This document shows positions 1 through 11,735 of a DNA stretch of 64,000 nucleotides, one piece after another. The first letter of the stretch is position 1. The number at the start of each line of letters is the position of its first letter. The stretch is from Agelaius tricolor (Eukaryota; Chordata; Aves; Passeriformes; Icteridae). The notes beneath the pieces are model-generated. The model was not told the origin of the DNA and made no database searches. It saw only the letters and a program-made list of their open reading frames with translations. The position numbers were made by a program, and so were the translations under genes. The DNA lies in the NCBI GenBank assembly GCA_023055355.1, contig JALJCS010000038.1, positions 3,224,001 through 3,288,000 on the forward strand, read 5' to 3'.

Positions 1-94
1 TCCTCCCTGGAGGCTCTCCAGGGAGAGAGAGCTTCCCCTGGAGAGGGAGATGTGGTTGGGATGATCCCAGAGTGCAGGAATTGCAGCAAAGCTC
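1..94. other. Flank of minisatellite, nothing recognised
   Basis: Short purine-rich single-copy sequence before the first clear minisatellite unit. No repeat family, exon or RNA is recognisable. Confidence 0.5.
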
Positions 95-768
95 TGAGGT
101 ACCAGGGAATGGAGGAAGAGTTTCCCTGTGCTCCTCATGTCCTTCTGAGGGGCAAGAAAATGGGGGAAGAGTTTCCCTGTGCTCCTTCTGAGGGACCAGG
201 GAATGGGGGAAAAGTTTCCTTGTGTTCCTTGTGTCCTTGTGAGGGACAAGGGAATGGGGGAAGAGTTTCCCTATGTCCTTCTGAGGAATAAGGGAACGCG
301 GGAAGAGTTTCCTTGTGTTCCTCGTGTTTTTCTGAGGGGCAAGAAAATGGGGAAGAATTTCCCTGTGCTGTTCTGAGGGACAAGAGAATGAGGGGAAGAG
401 TTTCCCCTGTGCTCCTTGTGTTTTTCTGAGGGACAAGGCAATGGGGGAAGAGTTTCCCCTGTGCTCCTTGTGTTTTTCTGAGGGACAAGGGAATGTTGGA
501 AGAGTTTCCCCTGTGCTCTTTGTGTTTTTCTGAGGGACAAGGCAATGGGGGAAGAGTTTCGCTGTGTTCCTCATGTCCTTCTGAGGGGCAAGAAAATGGG
601 GAAGAGTTTTCCTGTGCTGTTCTGAGGGACAAGAGAATGAGGGGAAGAGTTTCCCCTGTGCTCCTTGTGTTTTTCTGAGGGACAAGGGAATGTTGGAAGA
701 GTTTCCCCTGTGCTCCTTGTGTTTTTCTGAGGGACAAGGGAATGTTGGAAGAGTTTCCTGCAGGGATC
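95..768 (+). repeat. Minisatellite, 41-54 bp units, ~14-15 copies
   Basis: The core GAAGAGTTTCC recurs about every 41-54 bp (near 115, 163, 204, 258, 300, 350, 393, 447, 497, 549, 600, 643, 693 and 743), each followed by a CTGTGCTCCTTGTG-like and a TTCTGAGGGACAAGG-like segment. A higher-order period of 249 bp is visible: the motif GTTCTGAGGGACAAGAG starts at 370 and again at 619 with the same neighbours. Unit lengths vary by whole sub-blocks. The open frames on both strands here are products of repeated stop-free units, not genes. Confidence 0.9.
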
Positions 769-1040
769 CCTGAATGTGGACAGGAAGAGCCACCTCAGCA
801 GCAGGCAGGGTGGAAGGTTCCAGCAGGAGCTCAGTGTGATTCTTGCAGTGAAAACATCAAAGCATCGCTCTGTTGAAGCTGGACACCTCCTCCAACAAAA
901 AGAAGAAGCTTTGGCATCTTCCTTGGAGTGGGAATCACCAGCACCTCCGTCCCATGGGGCTCTGGCAGGAATGGGCCCGGCTGCCTGAGCAGAGCCTGAG
1001 GGAGCAGGTTCCATCACTGGCCCCGGCAGCAGTGGGGATT
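769..1040. other. Single-copy sequence, nothing recognised
   Basis: Mixed-composition sequence between two tandem arrays. No coding signature, RNA gene or known repeat is visible. Confidence 0.5.
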
Positions 1041-1148
1041 TTGTGGATGATTTATGGATGATTTCATGGATGATTTTGTGGATGATTTATGGATGATTTT
1101 ATGGATGATTTTGTGGATGATTTATGGATGATTTATGATGATTTTATG
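1041..1148 (+). repeat. GGATGATTT-based short tandem repeat
   Basis: TGGATGATTT recurs about every 12-15 bp, alternating with TATGGATGATTT and TGTGGATGATTT variants, over about 100 bp. The array is short and imperfect. It gives an acidic Asp/Met-rich frame that is clearly repeat-derived. Confidence 0.85.
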
Positions 1149-4100
1149 GAGAAGCAGCAGTCGGGAATTCCGAGGCCTAGCCCAGCCTGGGCCCAGCACC
1201 CTCCTCTATCCACAGCTCATTCCCACTCCTGTAAAAGCCAGGGATGCTGGTGCTCCTGGGATTTGCAGGACACACAGCAAATGATTTATTCTTGGGGAAG
1301 TGCTGCAGGTGCTCTGGGTGGAAGGGAACGTTGTAATTGCAAAGCAAAGCCATTAAGTGGCAAATTGGATGAAACCTTTCCCTAAATGAACTGGGTTTCA
1401 AAACACGGCCTTTGCAAAGGCTGTTCCTGCATAAAACGAATTTACTTGTGAATGTTTCTTGCTTTAATCTCGGTCCTTAAAGAAGATTTACAGTCTCATC
1501 AAGTCCTGAGAGTCAATGTTAAATTATTGTAATTTATTCCACATTATGTTGCGTTAGTTTTTGCCACATATGGTATGTTACATTAATTTAGCTAATGTAT
1601 GCTAATTTTGAGCTAAATTTAAGTCACAGTACCCAAATAGTGTGGAGATTGATGGCTTAGAAATTAATGTCATAATAGGAATAATTAATAGTAATAATAT
1701 GGAGACTTTGGCATTGCTGCTTTGGAATCCTGAGCGTTCCAGCTGAGTTTATTGTGTCTTTGTGGCGTGACTCACTGACTACTCAAAGAGGGAAGAAAGA
1801 GACCTTGTCTCTCCTTTATGGGGCCATATATCAGCCCCATAAAACACAATCCCAATTCTTGATAGCCCCGTTGCAGCAGAAATTGTTGGTCCCTGTGGCA
1901 AAGGACCTCGGAGCTCAGTAATCTTTTATGCCTCTGAACTCCACAACAGCTGGACATTAAATCTCTGGGTTAATTCAACAAGTTTCTGCATTTCTCTCCA
2001 TCCAGGCTTTTTTTTTTTTCCCCTAGGGAATATTCAGTGGCAGGGCAGGGCTGTGGCTCTCTCCATCTCCTATTGGCACTCTCATAATGTCAGTGTTCCA
2101 GGTGTGATTTTCCATCTTCTCCATGCTGGCAGCTCCCAAGGGGCTATAGAGGGGTAAAACACCCACCCAGGCTCCTTTTCCCCTCCTGCCTTTTTCTGGC
2201 ACTCCTCACTCACCAAATCAGGTGGGATTTCACCTGGGAAGAGTTTAACTGGTCCCTAATGGTGTGAGAGGAGAGCAGCTCCTTCCCTGGAGCAGCAGCC
2301 TGGTAGCTCTTCAGAAAGCCCCAAACCACCCCAAACTGCATTTTCTGGTTGAAATTCCATTTGTGCAGACTCTTCCCATTAAACCTGCCCTGCATTTCCA
2401 CAGTTATTAGCGTGCACATTAATTACAACAGGCTTTGATTAAAGGCAGGGACTGGAAAAGCAGATTAACATCCTCCTGATTTTAAGCTTCTACGTGAAAC
2501 CAGCTCAGCAAAACCCCGTTGTTTTGGGACAGATAAATCCTGCACCTTGCAGTGGGCAGAGCCTGACCCACCCTGTAATCCTGTGTCTCTTGGCTGTGCT
2601 GAATTAATGGGACCTCTGGAGGATTCCCTCTGTTGCTCTAAGCCTTTTTGGTGTTATTATTTAAGAATATTTAATCCCAAGGACAACAAGGAAATATGAA
2701 ATCGTGCTTTGTCCCACTTTGGTGGCTGAAATGCTGTTGTGGCCTGGGAGGGAGGAGGGAAGCTGGGGCAGGGGATGGAAACAGCTGCTGAGAAGGGAAA
2801 TTTCCAGCAGGGAGAGGAGCTGGAGAGGGCCCAGCCCCTCCTGTGTGCAGCAAGGGGTGAGAAACTGGGGGAAAGGAGGGAATTGAGAGAGAAACTGGGG
2901 GAACTGAGGCAGTTCAAGTGCATTCCCTGAACAAACCACGCTCTGAGCTGTGCCCTGGAGCTCTCTGGCCCATAAATCTGGTTGTGGCAGGGAGGAAGGA
3001 GCAAGAGGATGCTCAGTCCCTCTCCCTTCCTTCTCCCCAGGGCATCTCCACCAGGAGCCATCCCTGTCCCAGCCAGGGGAAGTTGTGGCTTCAGGACAAA
3101 CCACAGACTTGCTCTTTGATATTTATAGCTGCAGGGCAGCCTCTTGGCTGTTCCAGAGGCATTTTTAGGCCCTGTGCAGGCTTTTTTTGGGCATTTTTTA
3201 ACCTCTCAGTCCTCTGCATGATCCCAGTTGGCACCACCAGAGCAGCTGCAGGATCTCCCCTGGTTCCTCTGCCTGTCACTGCCACATGGAAAACCCACAG
3301 AGCAGCAAAATCCCTGCTCAGCCTCTCAGCAGGAACCTGCTGAAGCCTCCAACACGCATCCCTTTGCTTTTTCTGCAGAGGGGGAATGGCTTTTGTTCCA
3401 AATATGATATTTGCAAACTATTGGAATCCTGTTCCCTGGAATCCCAGGCTGATGTGAATAATAGGCTTTGAAAATTCAGTGCAGGCAACCCAAAAATGAG
3501 GAGGGGGAGGATGATGAAGGGAGCAATAAAACTTGGCCCGAGGCCCACGTCTCAGTGGCCCTGCAGGAACTTGCCTGGTGACAATGACAGAGATTTTGTA
3601 AATGGATCTGTTTGTTATTGGCAGGCACCAGCAGGAGCAGGGAAATCAGGCTCCCAGCAGACACAGCCCTCTCTGCTCTGCAGAATATTGTGTGAAATGT
3701 GTGCATGGACATGGAGCAGCTTTAGAGAGCAGCCCTCATCTGATCTGCCTTGCTGGGGACTAAAATTCACCCTGAATACCCAGTGTGGCCCTGGTTCCTC
3801 CCTTTTCCAGGTGCTGGATCTGCACTGGGATGCTGGGATTTGCTCCTTGCCCTCAGATCCCCGCTATTGATGAGAGTGAACCCCACAGAGTCATTTTTTA
3901 GAATTACACACCAGAAGAAAGGACTCTTTGAGCACCCAGGCTGGGAATAACTGGAATAAAATTCCCCAGCCTGTGGGGAGACAAAGACCCCTCTGGGTTT
4001 GCTTTTTGCTGCAGGTTTAGGCAATGACAACACTCAAGCAAAGCCTCCTGCTTGCCCAGGCAGCAGGAGCCTGGAGGAAAAACCAGCTCCCACCTTGCCT

Positions 4101-5235
4101 TTATTCCTCCTCCTGGCAAAGCCTCTGATGGAAATGGATTCCAGCTCCTCCTGCCAGATGGTGAAGTGAACCACGGGCTGCAGACAGAGCTTGCCTCCAG
4201 GCTGAATTGGAAATGCCTCAGTACATTTTATTTTTGTCCAGGATGCCTCCCAAGAGCTCAGCTCAGCCATCCCAGAGCAATCCCAGGGATGAGCAGGGAG
4301 CTCTTCCCACAGAGATTTTCCATCAGTGGTGGCTTGGATTCCCTCAGATAGCTTGAATTCCCCCCTTTAATTCTCATTTGCTCTCACAGGCTCCTGATAT
4401 AACAGGACAGCCTTTCCCCTCTCCTGAGGAGCAGGAGCTGAGCTCCAACCCCAGGATTCCCACCTGGTGCTGTCACAAAAATCTTAAAAAAATCCTTTAT
4501 CCCTTTGGAATTATTTACAATCTCTAAATAATTGTGATTATTTACAATCATTTGTGCAGCTCTGCATCTTCCCAAGGGAGGGCTGGGAATGGGTCAGAAC
4601 CTGCAAACCACTTCTCCAAATTCCTTCTCCTCCTCCCTGCATGCCTTGGCAAGGCATATTCACCCTCAGCAGAGGGAAAAGGAATTTATGGAATGCAGTG
4701 CTCTGCTGTTCCCTCGGGTTTCCATATTTCCCTCTCTCCTGGAGGATATTTGCTCTGGAGCAGAGGCTCCTCCTGAGCTCAGGTGCTGCCATGAAGTCAT
4801 GTCCCCACATTTATGACATCAGTGGTTGCTATGGCGGCAGTGTGGGAAAAAAAAAAATCCCTCTTTTATTATTGTTTAAAGGGAATTATTCAGTGTGTCC
4901 CAGATCAAAAGCACCAGGATCTTGGGATGTGCCTCTGAGGAGCAGAGAAACTCAAACAGAGCCCGAAAATAGCAATATTTGGATAAGCTGGGTGACAGCC
5001 AGATTGTCCTGTGCTCATTTTCCTGTCTACATTATTCAGGGCCTTTCTTTTTTGAAGCTGCAGGGAGCTAATTCAGGGGATGAGAGGCACCTTCCCAGGA
5101 GTTTTCCATGAGTTTGGCCTGGAGCCACCCCTGCATGGCCCAGGCTGGCTCCAACCTTCACTTGCTCATTGCCAACACCCCTGGATTCGAGGAGAGTCAT
5201 TTTCTGTCTGGGCCAGGGGAGAAGTGGTCCCCAAA
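1149..5235. other. Single-copy stretch; AT-rich block at 1395-1960
   Basis: About 4 kb without a recognisable repeat or gene. The part at 1395-1960 is clearly more AT-rich than the rest, with several TAAT/ATTA cores and few simple repeats, so it could be a conserved non-coding element; that is inference from composition. The remainder (1961-5235) is CTG/CCAG-rich, has only short chance reading frames and no codon periodicity I can see. Confidence 0.4.
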
Positions 5236-5352
5236 TATTGCACCTGGGGTCTGAGAGAGTGCAGGAAACTCCTGGAAAACTCATCCCTGGAATGGTCAAG
5301 GCCAGGTTGGACAATGTGGAATAGTGGGAGGTGTCCCTGCAATGATCCTCAA
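5236..5352 (+). mobile_element. CR1 LINE 3' fragment (diverged)
   Basis: The segment carries degenerate forms of the CR1 3' UTR landmarks in the right order: CTGGAATGGTCAAGGCCAGG, then TGGGAGGTGTCCCTGC, then TCCCTTCCTACCC. This is the sense orientation of CR1. It is old and truncated at both ends, and no reverse-transcriptase coding remains. Confidence 0.75.
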
Positions 5353-5503
5353 TGTCCCTTCCTACCCAAAGCAGCCTGGAATTTGTGGCTGTCCCTGGCC
5401 AAGGATGGGCTCTGCAACCCTCAGCAGCTGCCTCCGGTGGGAATCCACAAAATCAGAGGGGTTTGGGAAAGCTGCAAAAGGCAGACCTCAGAGACAGCAG
5501 AAC

Positions 5504-6006
5504 TGTGATTAGATCTAAGCAGCAGCCATGAGATTGGTCAGCAGAAAAATTATTTAAAAAGTAGAAAAGCAAGGACAAATAGAACAATGGCCTGTGTATT
5601 AACACTTGTCTGGAATATCTCTCTAAGCTACAGAAAAGTTTATCTAGAGAGATATTAGGAAGTTTGAAGCTTAATAATGGAGCTCTGTGTGCTGTGTTTT
5701 AAGGCTCACAAGCAGGTATTGTATTCTAAATAAGCAAGCATTGTTTAACCAAAGGTACCTGTGCTTACAGCGGTTGGATAGAACTACTGTCAATGTGCTT
5801 TTGCTTTGTGTGATTGGTCAAGAAACTTATAAAGTGAGTTGTAACATTAAATTCTTTGTCTGCTGCCTGGGATGTGAGCTGCTGCCATCTTCCCATTGTT
5901 ATAACCATGGAATGAGAGTGATGCTGAAAGATGAAACAGCTCAAGGCACGTTGCACATCAGCCCTGTCCCGTCCATGACCTGTCAATAGCCCCCTGCCAG
6001 TGATCA
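5504..6006 (+). mobile_element. Endogenous retrovirus LTR (family D)
   Basis: About 503 bp starting TGTGATTAGATC and ending AGTGATCA, so it has the TG...CA ends of an LTR. A TATAAA box lies at 5828-5833 and an ATTAAA signal at 5846-5851. One base after the end a TGG begins a primer-binding-site-like sequence (6008 onward), which fixes the 3' edge and the + orientation. No second LTR or internal coding follows, and no target-site duplication is evident around 5504. I recognise it as passerine ERV-like but cannot name the family. The 100-residue open frame inside is not a gene. Confidence 0.7.
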
Positions 6007-6007
6007 A

Positions 6008-6055
6008 TGGTGCCCTGTGTGAGGATCAAACTCAGACCTTCAGATTATGGGGCTG
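6008..6055 (+). other. Extended tRNA-Met-complementary primer binding site
   Basis: Directly behind the LTR the + strand reads TGGTGCCCTGTGTGAGG and continues as the reverse complement of an elongator tRNA-Met(CAT): T-arm, variable region, anticodon arm with the CAT anticodon (ATG on this strand, within CAGATTATG) down to CTGA. A normal retroviral primer site stops at about 18 nt; here homology runs for about 47 nt, to tRNA position 27. Differences are two CpG-type transitions, one deleted base and two changes by the anticodon. The tRNA sequence is from memory. The D-arm and 5' acceptor strand are absent, so this is not a functional tRNA gene. Confidence 0.7.
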
Positions 6056-6058
6056 ATT

Positions 6059-8538
6059 CCAGACATTTTGCTGCTGGAAGCCTGGAGCTCAGGCTGGCTT
6101 TAGCAGGGGCTGTTTAAAGCAAGGCTTGGCTGGGAGCACCAGTCCCAGCTCCCAGCCCTTCCCTCCCACCTCTCCCCCATGGAGCCACTGGGGTTTCCAT
6201 GATTTCCCTGGAGTTCTCCACAAAATGTGCTGCTGCTGCTGAGGATAAATCCTCCTGTCAGGGATGGGATGCCCAGCACTGTCCACATCCATTGCTGATA
6301 CTCCCAAACCTGCTGAAAATCAGATTTTCCAAATGGTTTTGATCCCATGGAAACACCACCTGCACTTCCCAAGCCCCTCCTGGGGACAATGCCCAGGGCT
6401 GGGTTCCCTTCTCCCCCATCTCCTCACCTTCCCTCCCTCCAAATTGTCACCCTGAGCCACCTCTGCAGGAAATTCCATCTGATATTCCCAGTCAGGAAGG
6501 CAGATGCCCATGGGATGGATATTCTACAGCTTCCCAACCCATTGATGCCGTCTAAATTTTATATTTAATATCAAAAAAGACCCCTAAAAAAACTGGATTA
6601 TTTCAGCAACACAAAATCACCCATATCACTGTGGCTCAGCAGGGATTTTTTTTTTCCAAGTAATCAAATGTTTTTTCCATAGATGAAGGGTAATTTCTTA
6701 CTAAAAAGTAAACCCTTTCCATTAGGAAAATATAAAGTGTGGAAGGGTGGGAGGGTTTGTGTGCGTGCCGGGGCTTTTTTTGTGGAGGAACGTTGGAATT
6801 ACTACTCATCATCAAAAATAGAGAGCTGCTCGGAGGCTGTGGGTGAGAAAATTGCCAACTCTTATTGAATCTCTTATTTACTTGCAAAGTAAAGGAGAAG
6901 GTAAATAAGGAGCTCTGCAAAATATCTGCATCCCTGGCAATTTCCTTGTGGGCAATCACAGCCCCCACCCACGGGCTCTGCAGTAAATTGGAATCCCAGG
7001 CGTTGCCTTCCTCTCCTTCTGTACATCCATTACATTTTTTGGCTCAGCAATTTTGACTTCCACCCACTTTTGTGGCTGGATGGAAAGAATGGGGAGCAGG
7101 GAATGAAGAAAAAAAACCAAAAAAAACCAAAAACCAAAAAAAAAACACCACTGCTGTGTTTTCAGCAGGACAAATTACAGCCTGTGTTTTATTTCCAGCC
7201 GGAATGTTCAGTGATAAATAAATGTTTGTGCTGTTGTGTCTCCAATGAGTACCCGGGTGCTTTATCTCAAATTTCCCTGCACAAGGTCTGTGGTTTTTTT
7301 CCCAAGTGAGATGGAAATCAAATCCTGACTTTTCTACTTAAAACCTCTTTATAAAGGGGTTTTTTCTTCTACTTAAAACCTTCCTCCTGTCCAAACCCAT
7401 CAGCTTTCTGATGCTCCAGCTGCTTCCCTCCTCCCACAGCCCTGCCTCAGGTCTGGAGCAGGCACTGAGCATGATTTGAAGATGGAGCCTTGTCTGGAGA
7501 CCTCTGGCTTGAAACCCCAGCTAATTCAGCCTTGTCTTCAGTGCTTTCACTCCAGCCAGGATCAGTTTTCTCCCATTTCTGTGTTTCTGGCTGCATCCTC
7601 AGCCCAGGTTGTTCCATCAGGCTCCCAAATCCAACACGTGAGCCAGACCTCCCTGGGTCTCATTTGCAGCTCTATTAGAATTTGTCAGATTAAAGTTTGC
7701 TGAAAAAATTGATAGGCAGAAACTTTGAGGGATCAGATGAAATTTAAATTGAAATCCTGTGTAAAACCTGTGCTAATCCTCCCCCACTGACAAATTTTAA
7801 TTACCCAAAGATATTAAGGAGAAGCTGTGGTTGGTGCCTGCAGTCTTTAATTATGATTTTAGGCTTCCTTAAAGGGACAGCCCCAAAGGGAGCAGTTTCA
7901 ATCAGTACTCTGGGATGGAAACCTTTCCCATCCTCCTCCTCCTCATCTATTGTGCTTGGAATTGTCTTTAGTAGGATTCCCATTGCATCAGACCCCAAAA
8001 GAAAACTCATAACCCATCCAGGCAATAAAAACACCACCAGGACTGGGCAAGGTCTCACCTGGAGCCTCGTGGACGTGTTGGAGAGTTTGTGGTGTTAAAT
8101 GAAAACAGTGCAGAATTTCTCAGAGTTTGCACAATAATTTTATAATAATGTATTAATAATATAAGGACATTTTCTTCTTGTGGGCTCCAAACCCATAATT
8201 TCCTTGATGTTTGCTCCCAGGTGACCCAAGCAGGCCCTGCTGTCCCCTCCCAGTGTTCCTGGTGGGATTTGGCTGGTGCCCCCCTACTCTGGCACCTCTG
8301 GGTGTTGCATAAGGCACCCCTGGGGCTGCAGAATGGGAGTTTCGTTTCCAGCCCCAGCAGCCTGGAACCAGAATTGTACAATCTCAAACCTCCAGGGGTT
8401 CTCCTCGCTTCCCAGAAAGATTTTATGGCCCAAGTCAGAAATCCCTCAGCTCTGTCCTTCCCCTGCTCCACGGCTGAGCTCAGCCCCAGGCTCTGCCCCA
8501 ACACCAGGAGCTGCCAGAGCCATCTGGGACACCAGGGA
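6059..8538. other. Single-copy stretch with AT-rich and A-rich parts
   Basis: No recognised gene or transposon. 6560-6960 is AT-rich and might be a conserved element. 7098-7147 is an A-rich, CCAAAAA-type simple tract. 7850-8060 is mixed sequence. All reading frames are short and unconvincing. Confidence 0.4.
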
Positions 8539-9159
8539 TGTGAAAAACGCCAATCACTTGTTTTTAAAATTTTTAAAAGTTTAATAGTAATAAAATGGTG
8601 ATTAAAAAAAAACAGTAATGAAATTAGAGTAATAACAATTTGGACAATTTGAATTAGGACAGTATGAGACAATAGAAACAAAGAGCTATGGACAGTCCGG
8701 GTACCTTTTCTGGGCAGCACGAGCCCGAAAAAGGCCCCACATTAACAGAGGATTAACCCTTAAAAACAACAGCCTGTTACATATTCATACACCTCATCCA
8801 TGATGCATAAATTCCATTCAAACACAGGATTCTGTCTGGTCATCATCAACTTCTTCCTCTGAATCCTGACAGCACCTTCAAAGGGGGAAGAAGTTCATTT
8901 CTCCTGATAATGGAGCAATAAATTCTCTTTCTCTGAAAGATTCAGGTGTCCTGTGGCTGCTATCTTGCTGTGAGTCCTTTCTTAAAAAAAAAAATATCCT
9001 ACATAGCATAGTTTCTATTATAACATTTTTTATAACCTAAAACTATATTTAACACATTGCTTAAGAGAATTAATACAGCATTACTTTCTAACACAACACA
9101 TATAATATTCATTTGAATATTTGCAAAAAGCCAATCATAGAATACATGCATTTTTCACA
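8539..9159. mobile_element. Solo LTR, family B copy 1
   Basis: A 621-bp element with TG...CA ends (TGTGAAAAACGCC ... TTTTTCACA) flanked by a perfect 5-bp duplication AGGGA (8534-8538 and 9160-9164). It matches the 45149-45761 copy along its length. The ends form a short inverted repeat, so the transcriptional strand is not certain: an AATAAA lies on the + strand at 8917-8922, but I half-recall the family being written the other way. No internal retroviral sequence is present, so it is a solo LTR. A 221-residue minus-strand open frame crosses the edge and is not a gene. Confidence 0.9.
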
Positions 9160-9164
9160 AGGGA

Positions 9165-10474
9165 GCTCTGCTGTTTCCAGATCACCAGAGAGGGAGGTTA
9201 AGGGGCCCACAGACCTGGCAGAGCTGGGTTTTTTCTTCCTTTTGGAATTCAGGTTTCCCCCAGAGCTGTGCCCTGTGGAACTGCTGGTCCCAGAGCGGTG
9301 TCCACGCTCACCAAGGAGGGGTGGGGGGATTTCCCTGTGCCATTCCCTCCCCACCAGCAGCCCCTGTGCCACAAGGATGTTTCTGCTGCCCAAATGTCCC
9401 CAGGCAGACGGGCAGAGCTCAAAACACCCCCAGAGAGAGCCCAGGGTGATGTCCAGGAGTGTCCTGTGCCTCCTCACTCCCCATCCTGACCCTGCTTGGA
9501 GCTGGCTGAGAATCACTGCAAAGCTGCAGCTCTGATTGCAGGGATGTTGGAGGTTGTCCAGCACATCCCTCCCTGGAGCCACCTCCCTGCTCTGTTTACT
9601 GTGTGGAAGCCACAGGAGGGACTTTCAGGAGCCGCGCTGCCTTCAGAGGGCTCTCCAAGGAGCCACTGGCTCCAGCTGGAGCAAGGCTGGTGACGGGGCT
9701 TTGTTCAGTGATTTACTGCAGCCTGAGCCAGGCAAAACTCCCACCAGTGCCTGTGGATGTGCCCCATCTCGTTAATTTGACGGTGCTGGTGTTTGGAGGG
9801 AAGGGAGAGGAAAAGAAAAGTTGCCTTTTCCCAAAGCATCGCTCTGCTGCATGCATGAGCAGCCTGGAATGAAAGCACTGCAGCTCACTCTGCAAGGGCT
9901 CCCAGCTTCACATCCTAATTGCTTAATTAAGCTGTCTTGATCCAGGTAATAATTGCAAACTTTCTATCCGAGGAAGGTTTGCTGAGTTAAGCAAGAATTG
10001 ATGAAGCATTTGGGGTTCTGATGGAGCTGCCTGCTCTGTGTTTCCTTCTGTTTTCTGGCAAAAGCCTCTTGGGGCCAAAGTCTGGTTTTCTTTCACCCAA
10101 ATTGAGGGGTGGGACCAATGTTGGTGCTGGGGGAACCACAAAGTGCTCCTGGCACAGCTGTTCCCTCGCCTGGGAATGGGACAGCCCAGGAACAGCAAAC
10201 CCAGCCAGCTCTGCACTTACCTGAAGGGAGAGTTTGGCACGTGAGCAGCAATAAAAATCGATTTTAAATGGTATTAAAATACCAAGAGAAGCAGCACAGT
10301 ACAAATTTGCCTGCTGCTCACCTCACAAACAAACCAGGCTCCCCTGTGCTGTCAAAGCTTTGTGTCAGTAAAGGGGGGAAACAAAAAAAAAACCCCAAAT
10401 AAGACCTTGCAGGGTCAGGGATGTGGCAGCCTGGGCAGTGCCCTGTGTCCCTCCATCCTTGCAGTTCTGGGTCA
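9165..10474. other. Single-copy stretch, nothing recognised
   Basis: Mixed GC-rich sequence, with a small AT-rich part at 9910-9990 (TTAATTAAG core) that could be regulatory. No exon, repeat family or RNA recognised. Confidence 0.4.
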
Positions 10475-10704
10475 TCCTAATGCAGGGTTAGGTGGGGGTT
10501 TGGGGGGAAATCCTTCCCTGTGAGGGAGCTGAGGCCTGGCACAGGTGCCCAGAGCAGCTGTGGGTGCCCCTGGATCCCTGGCAGTGCCCCAGGCCAGGCT
10601 GGGTGGGGTTTGAGCACCCTGGGATGGGGGAAGGTGTCCCTGCCATGGCAGGGGTGGGTTGGGATGAGTTTTAAGCCCCTTCCACCCCGAACCACTCCAT
10701 GATC
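10475..10704 (+). mobile_element. CR1 LINE 3' fragment
   Basis: Sense-strand CR1 3' UTR landmarks occur in order: GCAGGGTTAGGTGGG, GGCACAGGTGCCCAGAGCAG, CCCCTGGATCCCTGG, GAAGGTGTCCCTGCCATGGC, TTTTAAGCCCCTTCCACCCC and a terminal CCATGAT. It is 5' truncated, as nearly all CR1 copies are, and has no coding capacity. Confidence 0.88.
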
Positions 10705-11471
10705 CCTTGGGCCCCATCAGGCCCACCCAGCAGTGCCCCCCGTATTTTCCTGACCCTGTTTTCTCCCAGTTCCATTTGTTTCCACACTGGGATGAGGAGC
10801 TGCCATTTTTTCTCCTTTCACACAGGGATTCGGATGAGAAGCCACCAGCTGAGGCTGATATTGTCATGGTCTGACTTTGCAGGAGCCTCCAGAATAAATT
10901 TCCCTTTGTTAGACACACAGGCTGCCACTGCAGCCCCTGCACCCTCATTCCTCCAGGGAAATTCCTCCAGAGCACACCTCAGGTTGTGCTTTGGTGCTCA
11001 AGGTCCCTCCTGGCTCCTGCTCCCACGATTTAGAGCCAGGAGGGAACTTTCCAGAAGCTTCCCTGTGTCTGCTGCTGTTTCCATCTCCTGCAGAACACAA
11101 ATCAGCTGAATTCCCTTGTCCCTGCAGATAAGGATGGATCCCGGTGATGAGTGTGTTAGGTGAAAGAACAGATTTCCTCACTTTGTGGAGGGCAAAAAGG
11201 GATATTTTTTCATTCTCGCCACATTTTGAATGTTGAATTCCTCCCACTTTAGGGGGGAATGGCAGTGCTGGCCTGAATGGGAGCATTTGTTCAGAGAGCA
11301 GAGCAAAGAGCCCCTCTCAGCTCCGTCAGTACCCGGGAAAGGGACAATGAGCAGCACAGAGATTCCCACCTGGGTTATTTAGCTACTTTCCTTTGTTCTC
11401 TGCATCTCCTGGTTGCTGTGGCTTTGTTTCAGCCCCTGGAGCAGCAGAAGAGCCAAGTGCCAGCAGCTTCC
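10705..11471. other. Single-copy stretch with a diverged pre-copy of the next array
   Basis: Mostly unremarkable. The part at about 11057-11130 resembles the first unit of the minisatellite at 11472 (CAGAAGCTTCCCTGTGTCTG, CTCCTGCAGAACACAAA), so it is an older detached copy about 400 bp upstream. Confidence 0.55.
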
Positions 11472-11735
11472 TTGTGTCTGCTGCCCTTTCCTTCTCCTGC
11501 AGAACACAAACCAGATCAATTTCCTTATCCTTTCCTTTCCTTTCCTTCTCCTGCAGAACACAAACCAGATGAATTTCCTTGTCCTTTCCTTTTTCCTTTC
11601 CTTCTCCTGCAGAACACAAACCAGATGAATTTCCTTTCCTTTCCTTTCCTTTCCTTTCCTTTTTCCTTTCCTTCTCCTGCAGAACACAAACCAGATGAAT
11701 TTCCTTGTCCTTTCCTTTCCCTGTCCCTCCCATGG
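11472..11735 (+). repeat. Pyrimidine-rich minisatellite, 54-70 bp units, 4 copies
   Basis: CTCCTGCAGAACACAAACCAG starts near 11494, 11548, 11604 and 11674, so spacing is 54, 56 and 70 bp. Unit length changes are due to growth of a TTTCC microsatellite inside each unit. The minus strand is open and Lys/Arg/Glu-rich in all frames, which is a by-product of the (GGAAA)n character. Confidence 0.9.

Noticed and set aside
6008..6058. tRNA-Met gene on the minus strand
   Set aside because: The D-arm and 5' acceptor strand are missing, and the tail is attached to an LTR at the primer-site position.
8055..8720. 221-residue - strand open frame
   Set aside because: It starts inside a solo LTR and runs into unrelated flanking DNA; no retroviral or cellular domain.
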